DNA of 39,706 nucleotides from CAYSTL01 sp964516805 (GCA_964516805.1 CAZEXI010000016.1:1-39706), one strand, 5' to 3'; shown: positions 1-8,209, counted from the stretch's first letter. Notes: generated from the sequence alone by a model not told the origin. Translations and numbers: made by a program.

Positions 1-128
1 TAGATAAAGGCTACGATGCCTTACCGGAAAATATGAAAAAATACCTTGATTTCATTGAAGAAGAAACTAGTGTACCTGTTAAGCTGATATCAGTCGGACC
101 GGATAGGTCTCAAACTATAGAAAAGTAA
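1..128 (+). CDS. purA: Adenylosuccinate synthetase, C-terminal end (partial)
   Basis: The window opens inside a gene read in the frame starting at base 3. The last 41 codons end in VPVKLISVGPDRSQTIEK and a TAA stop at 126-128. This matches the conserved C-terminus of adenylosuccinate synthetase (LPEN..YL.FIEEE..VPVKLISVGP.R.QTI). That enzyme joins IMP and aspartate using GTP in the first committed step to AMP. Only the tail is visible, so the catalytic residues cannot be checked. It converges on purF with one base between the stop codons, next to other purine genes, which fits the call. Confidence 0.85.
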   Translation, partial: DKGYDALPENMKKYLDFIEEETSVPVKLISVGPDRSQTIEK

Positions 129-129
129 A

Positions 130-1581
130 TCAGCAGCTGCCTTTCTGATCTTTAGCAACCTTTTTTCTTTCCTTTTTTCTCATCTCTTTGAAGTATTCTC
201 TTATATCCTCTCTAACCTGCGTTGGATAGTCTTCTGTCAAACATCCAAGACACAATTTGTTCTTATTCATACTGATACCGCTTACCAATCCTTTGATCTC
301 TAGGTATGTGAGAGAATCAGCCTTTATATCTTCTCTTATTTCTTCGATAGTGTGATTAGCTGCTTTTAATTCACTTTTTGTGGGCATGTCTATTCCATAA
401 TAACATGGAGCTACTATAGGTGGACATCCAACTAGGAAATGAACTTCCTCAGCACCGGCCGATTTTACTAGATTTACCAATTTTTTTGAAGTGGTTCCTC
501 TTACTATGCTATCGTCTACCAATCCAACTTTCTTACCTTTGACTTCTTCGATTATAGGATTCAGCTTAGTTCTTACAGCAGTCTCCCTAGATGTTTGGTC
601 CGGCATAATAAAAGTCCGACCCACATATCTGTTCCTCAAAAGACCTTCTCGATAAGGCACATCTAGTTCTTCTGCAAGTGCTAGAGCATGGGTTCTTGCA
701 GTATCAGGAACTGGTACTACCACGTCTAGTTCATGTTCATTCTTTCTCCACTGTTTAGCCAATTCTTTACCTAATCTAAGTCTTGCTTCATATACATTTA
801 TATTTTCTATAGTAGAATCGGTCCTTGCAAAATAGACCCACTCGAACATGCAGTGCTTTGGTTCTGAATTTGTTAACTGTCTGGATTCATAGGACATGTC
901 ATCTCTGATCAGTATGGCTTCTCCCGCCATAACATCACGGAGTACATCATAACCTAAGATATCCAGAACGGTATTTTCTGATGCTGCTCCTAGACTTACA
1001 CCATCTAGATTTACCTTTTTACCCAATACGAATGGGCGTACTCCTCTTGGATCACGGAAAAGAAACATACCAAAATCAGGGATTAGAGCTATTACAGAAT
1101 AACTGCCGTTCAACGATTCCATGACTCTTTTTGTTGTTGAGAAAAGAGCGTTTTCATCGATCTGATCTTCCTTTTCCAGCTCTTTAGCGAAGACTTTTAG
1201 GATCAGTTCTAAATCACAGGTAGATTCCATCTCTATATCGTACTTATCTATCATCTCGTTAAGATTGACAATGTTACCGTTATGGACCATACCAATTTCA
1301 ATTGGAGAATCGACCTGAAAGGGCTGGGCATCAAGTTCTGCATCCGCTCCAATAGTGGGATACCTCACATGACCTATTCCATTTGGTCCTTCTAAACTAT
1401 CTAAAGTTTGTTTATCGAACACCGAGTCGACAAGGCCACCACCTTTGACTAGTTTAGTTTTATCATCATCTGCTACGTACATCCCTGCTCCATCTTGTCC
1501 TCTATGCTGTATAGCAAAAAGTCCTGTATACAGTTCTGATGAGGCCTTATTAGCTCCCATTACACCTACGATACCACACAT
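130..1581 (-). CDS. purF: Amidophosphoribosyltransferase (PurF)
   Basis: Catalyses the first committed step of de novo purine synthesis, making phosphoribosylamine from PRPP and glutamine in the cytoplasm. The 483-residue protein starts MCGIVGV, so Cys2 becomes the N-terminal nucleophile of the Ntn glutaminase domain after Met removal. The phosphoribosyltransferase domain carries the PRPP loop VGLVDDSIVRGTTS (about 352-365). Cysteines at 244 (KHCMFEW), 386 (VGCPP), 444 and 447 (LCLGC) match the four 4Fe-4S ligands of Bacillus-type PurF, so an oxygen-sensitive cluster form is likely. Length is normal. It lies 103 bp downstream of guaAA on the same strand and seems to have its own promoter, with AT-rich TATA-like stretches and a small palindrome in that gap. 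Confidence 0.96.
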   Translation of the reverse strand: MCGIVGVMGANKASSELYTGLFAIQHRGQDGAGMYVADDDKTKLVKGGGLVDSVFDKQTLDSLEGPNGIGHVRYPTIGADAELDAQPFQVDSPIEIGMVHNGNIVNLNEMIDKYDIEMESTCDLELILKVFAKELEKEDQIDENALFSTTKRVMESLNGSYSVIALIPDFGMFLFRDPRGVRPFVLGKKVNLDGVSLGAASENTVLDILGYDVLRDVMAGEAILIRDDMSYESRQLTNSEPKHCMFEWVYFARTDSTIENINVYEARLRLGKELAKQWRKNEHELDVVVPVPDTARTHALALAEELDVPYREGLLRNRYVGRTFIMPDQTSRETAVRTKLNPIIEEVKGKKVGLVDDSIVRGTTSKKLVNLVKSAGAEEVHFLVGCPPIVAPCYYGIDMPTKSELKAANHTIEEIREDIKADSLTYLEIKGLVSGISMNKNKLCLGCLTEDYPTQVREDIREYFKEMRKKERKKVAKDQKGSC

Positions 1582-1615
1582 AAGATTACCATCGATTTGC
1601 TTTTATTTTTTAAGA

Positions 1616-1626
1616 GTGAATTTCAC
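1616..1626. promoter_or_regulatory. Palindrome upstream of purF
   Basis: GTGAATTTCAC is a perfect inverted repeat (5-bp arms around one base), 35-45 bp upstream of the purF ATG. It lies between a TATATG-like stretch and an A-rich stretch on the minus strand. It could be an operator, but nothing links it to a named regulator. Confidence 0.3.
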
Positions 1627-1684
1627 ATATAAGGGTGGGGTTTTAAATCTATCGTTTACCACTATTCAAACATTGATATGATGT

Positions 1685-2248
1685 TCATTTTTTGCATATC
1701 TTTAGGAAATTTTTGAATATTTCTCCACCGTACTCCGTATGCTCTACTTCTGGATGGAATTGTAGGCCATATATTTTCTTTTTCTTATGTTTAAAAGCCT
1801 GAACTGGACAGTGATCTGAGGTCGCTAAAAGTTCCAAATCATCGCTTAATTCAGTTATCTCATCGTTGTGAGATTCCCATGCAACGAATTTATCAGGGAT
1901 ATCTTTGAAAAGTTCGTTTCTATTTTTAACTATCACTTCAGTTTTACCGTATTCTGGGTTTTCTGCACTTCCAGTTTTCCCTCCGTAAAAACGTGCTATA
2001 TATTGAGCACCAACACATATACCTAAAATCGGTATGTCTAGTTTTTCTAGGTATTCATCTGTTTTACCGAGTGTTAAATTTTCATCAGATATTCTAGGTG
2101 CTCCTCCTGAAAGAACTAATCCATCAACATCAATTTCATCTAATGGAGTATCATTAGATATTATCTCTGTTTCTATATCAAGATATTTAAGGACCCTCCA
2201 TTCTCTATGGGTCCATTGTCCTCCATTATCTACTACATCGACTCTCAT
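1685..2248 (-). CDS. guaAA: GMP synthase, glutamine amidotransferase subunit
   Basis: Provides ammonia from glutamine to the separate ATP-pyrophosphatase subunit that turns XMP into GMP. Archaea commonly encode these two halves as separate genes, and this 187-residue protein is only the class I amidotransferase half. It begins VDVVDNGGQWTHR as in archaeal GuaAA. The nucleophile is Cys78 in GICVGAQ, and His165/Glu167 in FHPEVEHTEYG complete the triad. The nucleophile loop is usually GICLGHQ, so the alanine in place of His is a small oddity. It follows pyrG by 18 bp in the same direction, so the two are probably cotranscribed. The pyrophosphatase subunit is not in the window. Confidence 0.9.
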   Translation of the reverse strand: MRVDVVDNGGQWTHREWRVLKYLDIETEIISNDTPLDEIDVDGLVLSGGAPRISDENLTLGKTDEYLEKLDIPILGICVGAQYIARFYGGKTGSAENPEYGKTEVIVKNRNELFKDIPDKFVAWESHNDEITELSDDLELLATSDHCPVQAFKHKKKKIYGLQFHPEVEHTEYGGEIFKNFLKICKK

Positions 2249-2266
2249 GGTAATCGAATCCTCTAA

Positions 2267-3910
2267 TCAATTAAGGTTTTTTTGCTTCAATATTGCTTTG
2301 ACCAGTGCTAAAAACAAAGGTGCAGGCTTCATAGGTCGAGATTGGAATTCAGGATGGAATTGACATCCTATAAAGAATGGATGATCCTCAACTTCGAGTA
2401 TTTCCATCCTTTTACCATTATGTGAATATCCACTGAATTTCATACCGTTCTCTTCTATCTCATCTTTGTAGTTGAGATTGACTTCGTACCTATGTCGATG
2501 TCTTTCCTGTATAACAGTATCTTCATAGATATCATGAGCTTTTGTATCTTCATCGATATATATCTTCTCTGCACCTAATCTCATCGTACCGCCCATGTTA
2601 TCGATCCCCCTCTGCATCGGTAATAGATCTATAACTGGATGAGGTGAGTCGCTGTCAAATTCAGAACTGTTTGCATCTTCGTATCCAAGTACGTTACGTG
2701 CGAATTCGATAACAGATACCTGGAATCCCAGACAAATAGTGAGTATCGGTAATTTGTTGACTCTTGCGTAATTCACAGCGTTTATTTTACCCTCTATACC
2801 TCTCGTTCCAAATCCACCAGGTATCAATATACCATCAACATCATTCAATAAATCATCAGTATCATTTTCTTCCAGTTCTTCTGATTCGATATACTTGATA
2901 TTTATTTTAGTACGAGTTTCAGACCAGCAGTGGTTAAGAGCTTCTTCATGGCTAACGTAAGCATCTTCAAGATCGCAGTATTTACCTACCAATCCTATAG
3001 TTATCTCATTTTCTGGATTTTCATAATTATGTAAAAATTGCTTCCAATCGTCCATCTTCATCTCTGGTTCCTCACCCTGTTTTTCTTTCAAGAGTTCATG
3101 TAATCCCATCTTGTCCATCACGTAATCTGTAAGACCTTCATCATCTAGTATCAACGGTACCTGATATATGTTCTCAGCATTTGGTGAACTTATTACCGCT
3201 TCTTTCGGTACATCACAGAATAGAGATATCTTCTGTTTTGTTGACTCTTCTAGTTTATCACTTGATCTCCCGACAACAATATCTGGTTCTATACCGATCT
3301 CACGCAAGGCTTGAACAGAATGTTGTGTAGGTTTTGTTTTTTGTTCACCCACAACATCGAGGACTGGAACTAGAGTGGTATGGATGAAGAGACAATTTTT
3401 GCTGTCTTCACCAACTTCCATATGAAGCTGCCTACTGGCTTCTAAGAAAGGCATGCTTTCTATGTCACCGACAGTACCTCCCATCTCTACCAGAACGATG
3501 TCTGCGTCGGTTCTATCAGCAGAATCCCAAACCCTACGGTTTATTTCGTCTGTTATATGGGGTATTATCTGTACTGTTTTTCCTAAATATTCACCTGCTC
3601 TCTCCTTTTCTATTACACTTCTGTAAACTTTTCCGGTTGTGATATTGTCATCACCACATAGATCGATATCTAGAAATCTTTCATAATTTCCAAGATCAAG
3701 GTCAACCTCTGTCCCGTCTTTAAGAACGAAAACCTCTCCATGCTCGAAAGGATTCATCGTTCCTGCATCACAGTTAAGATATGGATCTACTTTTATTGCA
3801 GTTACTGACAAACCTTTAGATTTTAATAACTTTCCTAAAGAAGAAGTCACAACTCCTTTTCCTAAACCTGACAAAACTCCGCCCGTGACGATAATAAATT
3901 TAGTCATCAT
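2267..3910 (-). CDS. pyrG: CTP synthase
   Basis: Makes CTP from UTP, ATP and glutamine. The 547-residue protein has the full two-domain layout: an N-terminal synthase domain beginning KFIIVTGGVLSGLGKG with its nucleotide loop, and a C-terminal glutaminase domain with GGFGTRG, the nucleophile in LTICLGFQ and the His/Glu pair in QFHPEFQSRP. The start has two consecutive ATGs (3910 and 3907) and either could be used. It is the first gene of a minus-strand run pyrG-guaAA-purF. Two glutamine-dependent enzymes sit back to back here, but neither is a truncated copy of the other. A GTTTAAAC palindrome lies at 3941-3948 upstream. Confidence 0.97.
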   Translation of the reverse strand: MMTKFIIVTGGVLSGLGKGVVTSSLGKLLKSKGLSVTAIKVDPYLNCDAGTMNPFEHGEVFVLKDGTEVDLDLGNYERFLDIDLCGDDNITTGKVYRSVIEKERAGEYLGKTVQIIPHITDEINRRVWDSADRTDADIVLVEMGGTVGDIESMPFLEASRQLHMEVGEDSKNCLFIHTTLVPVLDVVGEQKTKPTQHSVQALREIGIEPDIVVGRSSDKLEESTKQKISLFCDVPKEAVISSPNAENIYQVPLILDDEGLTDYVMDKMGLHELLKEKQGEEPEMKMDDWKQFLHNYENPENEITIGLVGKYCDLEDAYVSHEEALNHCWSETRTKINIKYIESEELEENDTDDLLNDVDGILIPGGFGTRGIEGKINAVNYARVNKLPILTICLGFQVSVIEFARNVLGYEDANSSEFDSDSPHPVIDLLPMQRGIDNMGGTMRLGAEKIYIDEDTKAHDIYEDTVIQERHRHRYEVNLNYKDEIEENGMKFSGYSHNGKRMEILEVEDHPFFIGCQFHPEFQSRPMKPAPLFLALVKAILKQKNLN

Positions 3911-3988
3911 TACACGGGATAAGTTTAATATTCACAAGTTGTTTAAACTTTTGGTCTAAAGAAAACTACGATGCCCAAATCATCATGT

Positions 3989-4006
3989 AAAAAAAAGAGA
4001 AAAAGT
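3989..4006 (-). terminator. T-rich terminator of the 4.0-kb regulator gene
   Basis: On the minus strand the stop codon is followed at once by CTTTTTCTCTTTTTTTT. A short hairpin (AAAGTT/AACTTT) overlaps the stop codon. Runs of T are typical archaeal termination signals. Confidence 0.45.
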
Positions 4007-4360
4007 TTAACTTTCTACACTGACTAATTGCTCTTTACCAAATATTTCCTTAGCGCCATCTTTCATTTCGAATTCTGCCATAAGCACTCCGTCTTCATAG
4101 AAAATTTTAGCGCTTTCAAGATTGGATTTATAGAGCCAGACTCTTTTTCCTTCTTGTGTAAGTGGTCGTTCTTCTTTTGAAAGTAATCCTAGATCGACCA
4201 GCTTTTTGATCCTCCTATAACAAACAGCGATAGGGATATCATTTTTTGCAGATATCTCCTTTGCACTTTTAGCTTTTATATGAGTATGAGCAAGGATCTT
4301 GGGAATGTAATCATCGCTTAATAATTCGATTGCTTCCTTCTTGTCTAAGCTATCGAGCAT
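4007..4360 (-). CDS. Small winged-helix transcriptional regulator (paralogue 1 of 3)
   Basis: A DNA-binding protein of about 117 residues with a winged-helix fold. The helix-turn-helix lies in AKEISAKNDIPIAVCYRRI, followed by KLVDLGLLSKEE and the wing (GKRVWLYKS), then a C-terminal strand region (FYEDGVLMAEFEM). The start was set at 4360: a TATA box (TATAAATA on the minus strand, 4385-4392) lies about 32 bp upstream, which suits leaderless transcription, and the upstream ATG at 4375 would be too close. The protein then begins MLDSLDKKEAIELL, in line with the paralogue at 5142 (MDALESSRLI). The family is ArsR/TrmB-like in outline, but ligand and targets are unknown. Confidence 0.8.
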   Translation of the reverse strand: MLDSLDKKEAIELLSDDYIPKILAHTHIKAKSAKEISAKNDIPIAVCYRRIKKLVDLGLLSKEERPLTQEGKRVWLYKSNLESAKIFYEDGVLMAEFEMKDGAKEIFGKEQLVSVES

Positions 4361-4696
4361 AGATAAAGTTATCATTATTGAGAATATTTATACTTTAGCC
4401 CTATTTTCTAAAATTGATAAATCACCGTAATAATCACTATTGATAACTAAATAAAATCGTGATATGGTCACTGGAAGGGATTTTAAATTATTTATCATCC
4501 TCGTTATTTAGTAATTATAAATAACACACCATACATAAATCTTGTTAATTTTACATATGAAAATCATTAGAAAATACATAAGTATGACAAATATGTATGA
4601 CAAACTTAGAAGAGATATGGATAAGATATAGAGGTCCTTATCTTTCTTGATAATCGTAAGAAAAAACCCTTATTAATAACCAACATTGTTAAGGTG
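4361..4696. promoter_or_regulatory. Divergent regulatory region between two paralogous regulators
   Basis: This stretch of about 330 bp holds no gene I can support. It contains the minus-strand TATA box at 4385-4392 and a TTATTAATA stretch near 4670 for the plus-strand gene. GTGA/TCAC half-sites are spaced by five bases (GTGATATGGTCAC), and TATGACAAA occurs twice, 13 bp apart (4583-4591 and 4596-4604). The flanking genes encode related winged-helix proteins, so auto- or cross-regulation through these repeats is a reasonable guess. Confidence 0.45.
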
Positions 4697-5023
4697 ATGT
4701 CAGAGAAGAAAGAACTCTCCGAAAAGGTACAGTTACTAACGGACCCTTACGCAAAAAGCATACTGGTGGGATGTTTTAATAACCCTATGACAGCTCAGGA
4801 AATTAGCTGGGAGTTCAATATTCCGATTGCTGCTACGTATCGAAGGCTTCGTGATCTACAGGACGCGGGCCTGATCAAGAATATAGAAAATAATCGGACC
4901 GGGAAGGGTAAGAAAGCATCCTTGTATGAAACCTCTTTGGAAAAGGCCGTTTTGACTTTTGAGGATGGGAAATTTAAGGTTAAGCTTGAACTTAGTGAAG
5001 AGGAGATCGAGTCTGAATTGTAG
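4697..5023 (+). CDS. Small winged-helix transcriptional regulator (paralogue 2 of 3)
   Basis: A 108-residue regulator with the same layout as its neighbours: LTDPYAKSILVG, the helix-turn-helix MTAQEISWEFNIPIAATYRR, LRDLQDAGLIKN, a wing (GKGKKASLYETSLEKA) and a final strand pair (FEDGKFKVKLELSEEE). The ATG at 4697 is preferred over the GTG directly before it. The IPIA-x-x-YRR recognition-helix signature is shared by all three proteins. It is the most diverged of the trio, with a shorter tail. It reads away from paralogue 1 and toward paralogue 3. Function beyond DNA binding is not recognised. Confidence 0.8.
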   Translation: MSEKKELSEKVQLLTDPYAKSILVGCFNNPMTAQEISWEFNIPIAATYRRLRDLQDAGLIKNIENNRTGKGKKASLYETSLEKAVLTFEDGKFKVKLELSEEEIESEL

Positions 5024-5141
5024 ATTTGGACAGAAGATTTCCGTTATTATCTTTTGTGATATTTGTAAGTCTAGATATAAGTATGATTGTTATCATTATC
5101 TAGAATAATAATTGAGAACAAAGATATCTCGGTGCTGTCAT

Positions 5142-5489
5142 ATGGATGCCTTGGAAAGCTCTCGACTGATAATGGATAAGTACGCAGCTAAGATCTTAGT
5201 AGCAACGCACAGGAAGCCAAAGAGTGCGATACAATTGAGTAAGAAGCATGGAATACCTATTGCTATCTGCTATCGTAGAATCCATAAACTAGAAGAAGCA
5301 GGATTCTTGAAAGAAGCAGATAGAGTTTTGACCCAAGATGGTAAAAGAGTCAGCGTTTATAAGTCAACGTTAAAGAATGTTCACATAATCTTTGAAGATG
5401 GCAACTTCAGGATTAAGATGGAGAAGAAAAGAGAAACCGGTGAAGATGGTACAGAGGGCTGGAAAAACGTTGAACTGTTAGAACGCTGA
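5142..5489 (+). CDS. Small winged-helix transcriptional regulator (paralogue 3 of 3)
   Basis: A regulator of about 115 residues, closest to the one at 4.0-4.36 kb: YAAKILVATHRKPKSAIQLS, then the recognition helix GIPIAICYRRIHKLEEAGFL, and the wing TQDGKRVSVYKSTLKN. The start was set at the ATG at 5142, preceded by GGTG and matching the paralogue's N-terminus. A TTG-initiated form from 5112 would add ten residues with no counterpart. The tail is highly charged. It lies 118 bp after paralogue 2 and converges on the ABC permease gene. The order suggests local tandem duplication plus one inversion. Confidence 0.8.
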   Translation: MDALESSRLIMDKYAAKILVATHRKPKSAIQLSKKHGIPIAICYRRIHKLEEAGFLKEADRVLTQDGKRVSVYKSTLKNVHIIFEDGNFRIKMEKKRETGEDGTEGWKNVELLER

Positions 5490-5531
5490 TAAGTCTTAGC
5501 AAGAACCCACTTCCTTTTTTCTATCTATATA

Positions 5532-6296
5532 TTAATAATGACCTAATAGACCTCTGTCTTTAGCGATCTTTTCGAACAGTGTGAATAGAGCAGTTCCAGC
5601 TATCACATAGGCTAGTGAATTTGCTATCAGTATTAGTATGTCTTTTAATGGAAGTTGAAGTAAGGTTTTACCATCTATCATCATCGAACCTATCAACCAG
5701 TTCCCCCAACTGATCGGAACAATATATACGATAGCCCCTTGAGTTATACTTGGTAATACTAATAAGAATATAAATAGGAAAGTGAATATCTGGTTTGTCG
5801 CCTGTACTTTTTTGAAGATCAATGAAAGACCGCCTATTATATACCCTAATCCATAAACAGCGATTATTGTGAAGAACAGTAAAACTATAACACCAGGACT
5901 GAGAATCAAATATTCGCCAGTGATGAGCATCATGATAGACAGGAAGATGAAAAATAAGATCAGATTGTAGATGAAAGATGAAATAACTCTGTAAGCTGTG
6001 ATCCTTCTGAAGCTTGTAGGAGCTAGATACAACTGTTCTAAAGTTCCATTTCTAGCCTCTTCTAATAAGGAATAAGACATGCCTTGGTAAGCTGATATAG
6101 AAAAAAGCCATAAAGCGAAACCGATTATAGTACCTTGTAAAGTTTCTGCATTGGCCCCGAAATTACGAAGTCCTAAGAAGACCATGATGAAAAGGATCAA
6201 TAAACCGCCTATCGAAGAGGCTGTATTGAACCAGTATCTTCTGAGTTGGATCATGTATTTTTTGAAGATCGACCAAAATATTCGATGTTCTTTCAT
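5532..6296 (-). CDS. ABC-2 type exporter permease
   Basis: A membrane component of about 254 residues with roughly six hydrophobic segments, the pattern of ABC-2 permeases (drug, polysaccharide or lipid export families). A cytoplasmic N-terminus (KEHRIFWSIFKKYMIQLRRYW) is followed by alternating membrane spans. The EARNGTLEQLYLAPTSFRRI stretch resembles the coupling region of this family. Its ATG overlaps the TAA stop of the upstream ATPase gene by one base (TAATG), indicating translational coupling and a two-gene exporter. The substrate cannot be read from sequence. Confidence 0.85.
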   Translation of the reverse strand: MKEHRIFWSIFKKYMIQLRRYWFNTASSIGGLLILFIMVFLGLRNFGANAETLQGTIIGFALWLFSISAYQGMSYSLLEEARNGTLEQLYLAPTSFRRITAYRVISSFIYNLILFFIFLSIMMLITGEYLILSPGVIVLLFFTIIAVYGLGYIIGGLSLIFKKVQATNQIFTFLFIFLLVLPSITQGAIVYIVPISWGNWLIGSMMIDGKTLLQLPLKDILILIANSLAYVIAGTALFTLFEKIAKDRGLLGHY

Positions 6297-7243
6297 TACA
6301 GGCCCCCTTCTATGATCTCCATGAATATGTTCTCTAGATCGGTTTCCATGTTTTTAACTTCCTCGATCTCAGCATTTTTTCCCTGTAAAAAATTGATTAT
6401 ATCGTAAAATGATTGTGGGTCTTCTAATCTAACATGAATTACTTTCTTTCCGTTTTTATTTTTGACCTTTGCTTCAGGAGCTATTTTTGTTATACCTTTT
6501 AAGTCATGTTTTCCATTTAGATGTATTTCATAAACCCTAACATTGAATAACTCTTTCAAATTACTTACTTTATCATCTGTGACAACCTTTCCTTTATTTA
6601 TTATGATGACTCTTTCACAAACATCTTCAACCACGTTCATATCATGACTACTCAAAAGGATGGTTTTCTTCCCATTATCAGTCAATTTTTTGATGAATCT
6701 TCTGAGTTCCATCGAGGTTTGAACATCAAGACCCAAAGTTGGTTCATCTAATAACAATAGATCAGTACCTCTGATCAGAGCACAGCTCAACGCTAATTTC
6801 TGCTGCATGCCTCTAGATAGTTTTCTAGCAGGGGTGTCCTCTTTTTCTTGAAGATCGAACATCTGCAGGTATCTCTGTATTTCATCTTCGACTTCTGATT
6901 TTGATCTACCTTGAAGTCCCCCAAAAAATTCTAAGTTCTCTCTAGCTGTAAGCCTCCAGTATATATTCCTGTTTCCCTCTAGAACAGCGCTAGTTCTCTC
7001 AATTGCTTTTTTGTTATTGTTTATCCCATCGTAGTTGAAGATTTTTATGTCTCCAGATGTAGGTTTAACTAAACCACATATACATTTGATCGTAGTAGTT
7101 TTTCCTGCTCCGTTAGGGCCTAAAAAACCAACTACTTCACCTTTATCGATGGAAAATGAGACATCTTTTAAAGCTGTAGTGGACTCACCTCTCCATTGAG
7201 GATAAATTTTGTTTAGATTCTTGACTTCTAAAGCGGTATCCAT
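6296..7243 (-). CDS. ABC exporter ATPase subunit
   Basis: Drives the partner permease encoded directly downstream. In the 315 residues one sees the Walker A loop GPNGAGKT (42-49), an ABC signature LSRGMQQ (142-148), Walker B LLLLDEP (162-168) with the catalytic Glu, and the H-loop His200. A C-terminal extension of about 90 residues is typical of DrrA/CcmA-like ATPases of ABC-2 systems. The start is supported by GGAAAGGTGA shortly before the ATG at 7243. An AT-rich promoter lies at about 7270-7300. Substrate unknown. Confidence 0.93.
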   Translation of the reverse strand: MDTALEVKNLNKIYPQWRGESTTALKDVSFSIDKGEVVGFLGPNGAGKTTTIKCICGLVKPTSGDIKIFNYDGINNNKKAIERTSAVLEGNRNIYWRLTARENLEFFGGLQGRSKSEVEDEIQRYLQMFDLQEKEDTPARKLSRGMQQKLALSCALIRGTDLLLLDEPTLGLDVQTSMELRRFIKKLTDNGKKTILLSSHDMNVVEDVCERVIIINKGKVVTDDKVSNLKELFNVRVYEIHLNGKHDLKGITKIAPEAKVKNKNGKKVIHVRLEDPQSFYDIINFLQGKNAEIEEVKNMETDLENIFMEIIEGGL

Positions 7244-7311
7244 AGTTCACCTTTCCTTATTTTCTATTGGAAATTGAATTATTATATTTAGTATTTAAGT
7301 AAAATATAGTA

Positions 7312-7827
7312 TTATGATAAAAGAGACTTTAGTTTGTCTATCAGTTCTAGTTTTAGAATATCATAATTAGACTTGGTCAGTTCGAAAACCTCTCCATATC
7401 CTTCATATTTATCAACATGATGTCTGTGAAGAACTGCTAGGACAGGTATATCATCGTTTAATCGATCTTTTACTACTTTTTTGAATTTATCAGAGTAAAG
7501 TTCCATGGTACCTATCTCGTCAATAACTACTATATCGCAGTCGTCGGAGATATTTTCTAACGATAGTTCTGTGAAACGTTGTAGATCATCCATGTCAACC
7601 CTGTATTTACTGACTTTTGGACCTTCTTGCTGGTCAACATGAGAGAGGATCCCCTCTTCACCTGTTTTGATATCTAATAACTTGAATCCTTTTCTCTCAC
7701 CATTCTTTCTTATGTCCGGTGTTCTAAGACCTTCCGCATTAAGCCCGAGTTCATCTATGATCTGACTTACCATGGTGCTCTTTCCAGAGCGAGGTGGTCC
7801 GGTGATGAATATGTTGTTAGATTGCAT
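7312..7827 (-). CDS. THEP1-family nucleoside-triphosphatase
   Basis: A 171-residue P-loop NTPase of the THEP1/DUF265 family. Members hydrolyse several NTPs in vitro and their cell role is unsettled. Walker A is GPPRSGKST (10-18) and Walker B is CDIVVIDEIGTMEL, with Asp103/Glu104. The text around them (GLRTPDIRKNGERKGFKLLD) fits the family's conserved strand that follows the P-loop helix. Length is normal. It is divergent from the vapB-like gene and separated from the ABC operon by 68 bp, so it is probably its own transcript. Confidence 0.9.
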   Translation of the reverse strand: MQSNNIFITGPPRSGKSTMVSQIIDELGLNAEGLRTPDIRKNGERKGFKLLDIKTGEEGILSHVDQQEGPKVSKYRVDMDDLQRFTELSLENISDDCDIVVIDEIGTMELYSDKFKKVVKDRLNDDIPVLAVLHRHHVDKYEGYGEVFELTKSNYDILKLELIDKLKSLLS

Positions 7828-7926
7828 TAGTTTAATCAGTAGTAATCTAAGTAAAAAATATTTTTAATGAGTAACTTTGTTTTTTGATATTTTAATTATT
7901 AAATATAACTCCTTGCATGGATAATT

Positions 7927-8169
7927 ATGTCTCCAACTACTATAACTATTTCAGAGGAAGCATATAGAAGATTAAAATCCAGGAAAAAAGAAAGTGAAAG
8001 TTTTTCAGATGTAATTATTAGACTAACGGAAAAAAGACCGCTTTCAGAACTTACAGATGTACTTTCTGAAGAAGAAGCTGAAAATTTAGAAGAAAGAATT
8101 AAGAAAAATAGAAGGGAAACTAGAGATAGTATAGATGACATCAAGGGGAGACTAAATGATGATTGCTGA
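7927..8169 (+). CDS. vapB: VapB-type antitoxin (orphan)
   Basis: An 80-residue protein of the archaeal VapB/DUF217 antitoxin type. It starts SPTTITISEEAYRRLKSRKK, the ribbon-helix-helix-like DNA-binding part, continues with ESFSDVIIRLTE and ends in a charged helical tail that would wrap the toxin. Such genes normally overlap a downstream VapC PIN-domain RNase gene. Here the next frame does begin as VapC but stops after 17 codons, so this is an antitoxin without its partner. A TTAAATATAA stretch about 27 bp upstream suggests leaderless transcription. Confidence 0.82.
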   Translation: MSPTTITISEEAYRRLKSRKKESESFSDVIIRLTEKRPLSELTDVLSEEEAENLEERIKKNRRETRDSIDDIKGRLNDDC

Positions 8170-8209
8170 TAATAGTTTTTTACTCGAAGTTTTGAAAATA
8201 GAAAGATAA
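8156..8209 (+). pseudogene. vapC: VapC toxin stub (truncated PIN-domain RNase)
   Basis: Starting with ATG at 8156, overlapping the last codons of vapB, the frame reads MMIADNSFLLEVLKIER and then TAA. The first ten residues match the N-terminal strand of VapC PIN domains (MIADTSFLLDLL), including the first catalytic Asp. The other roughly 110 residues and three acidic active-site positions are missing, and the following 80 bp shows no continuation in another frame that looks like VapC. The overlap with the antitoxin is retained, so this is best read as a deletion remnant of a VapBC module. Confidence 0.7.

Noticed and set aside
4584..4631. Tiny 15-codon frame (MTNMYDKLRRDMDKI) in the regulator promoter region
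   Set aside because: No ribosome site or TATA box at the right distance, and too short to judge; it overlaps repeated TATGACAAA elements that explain the sequence better.
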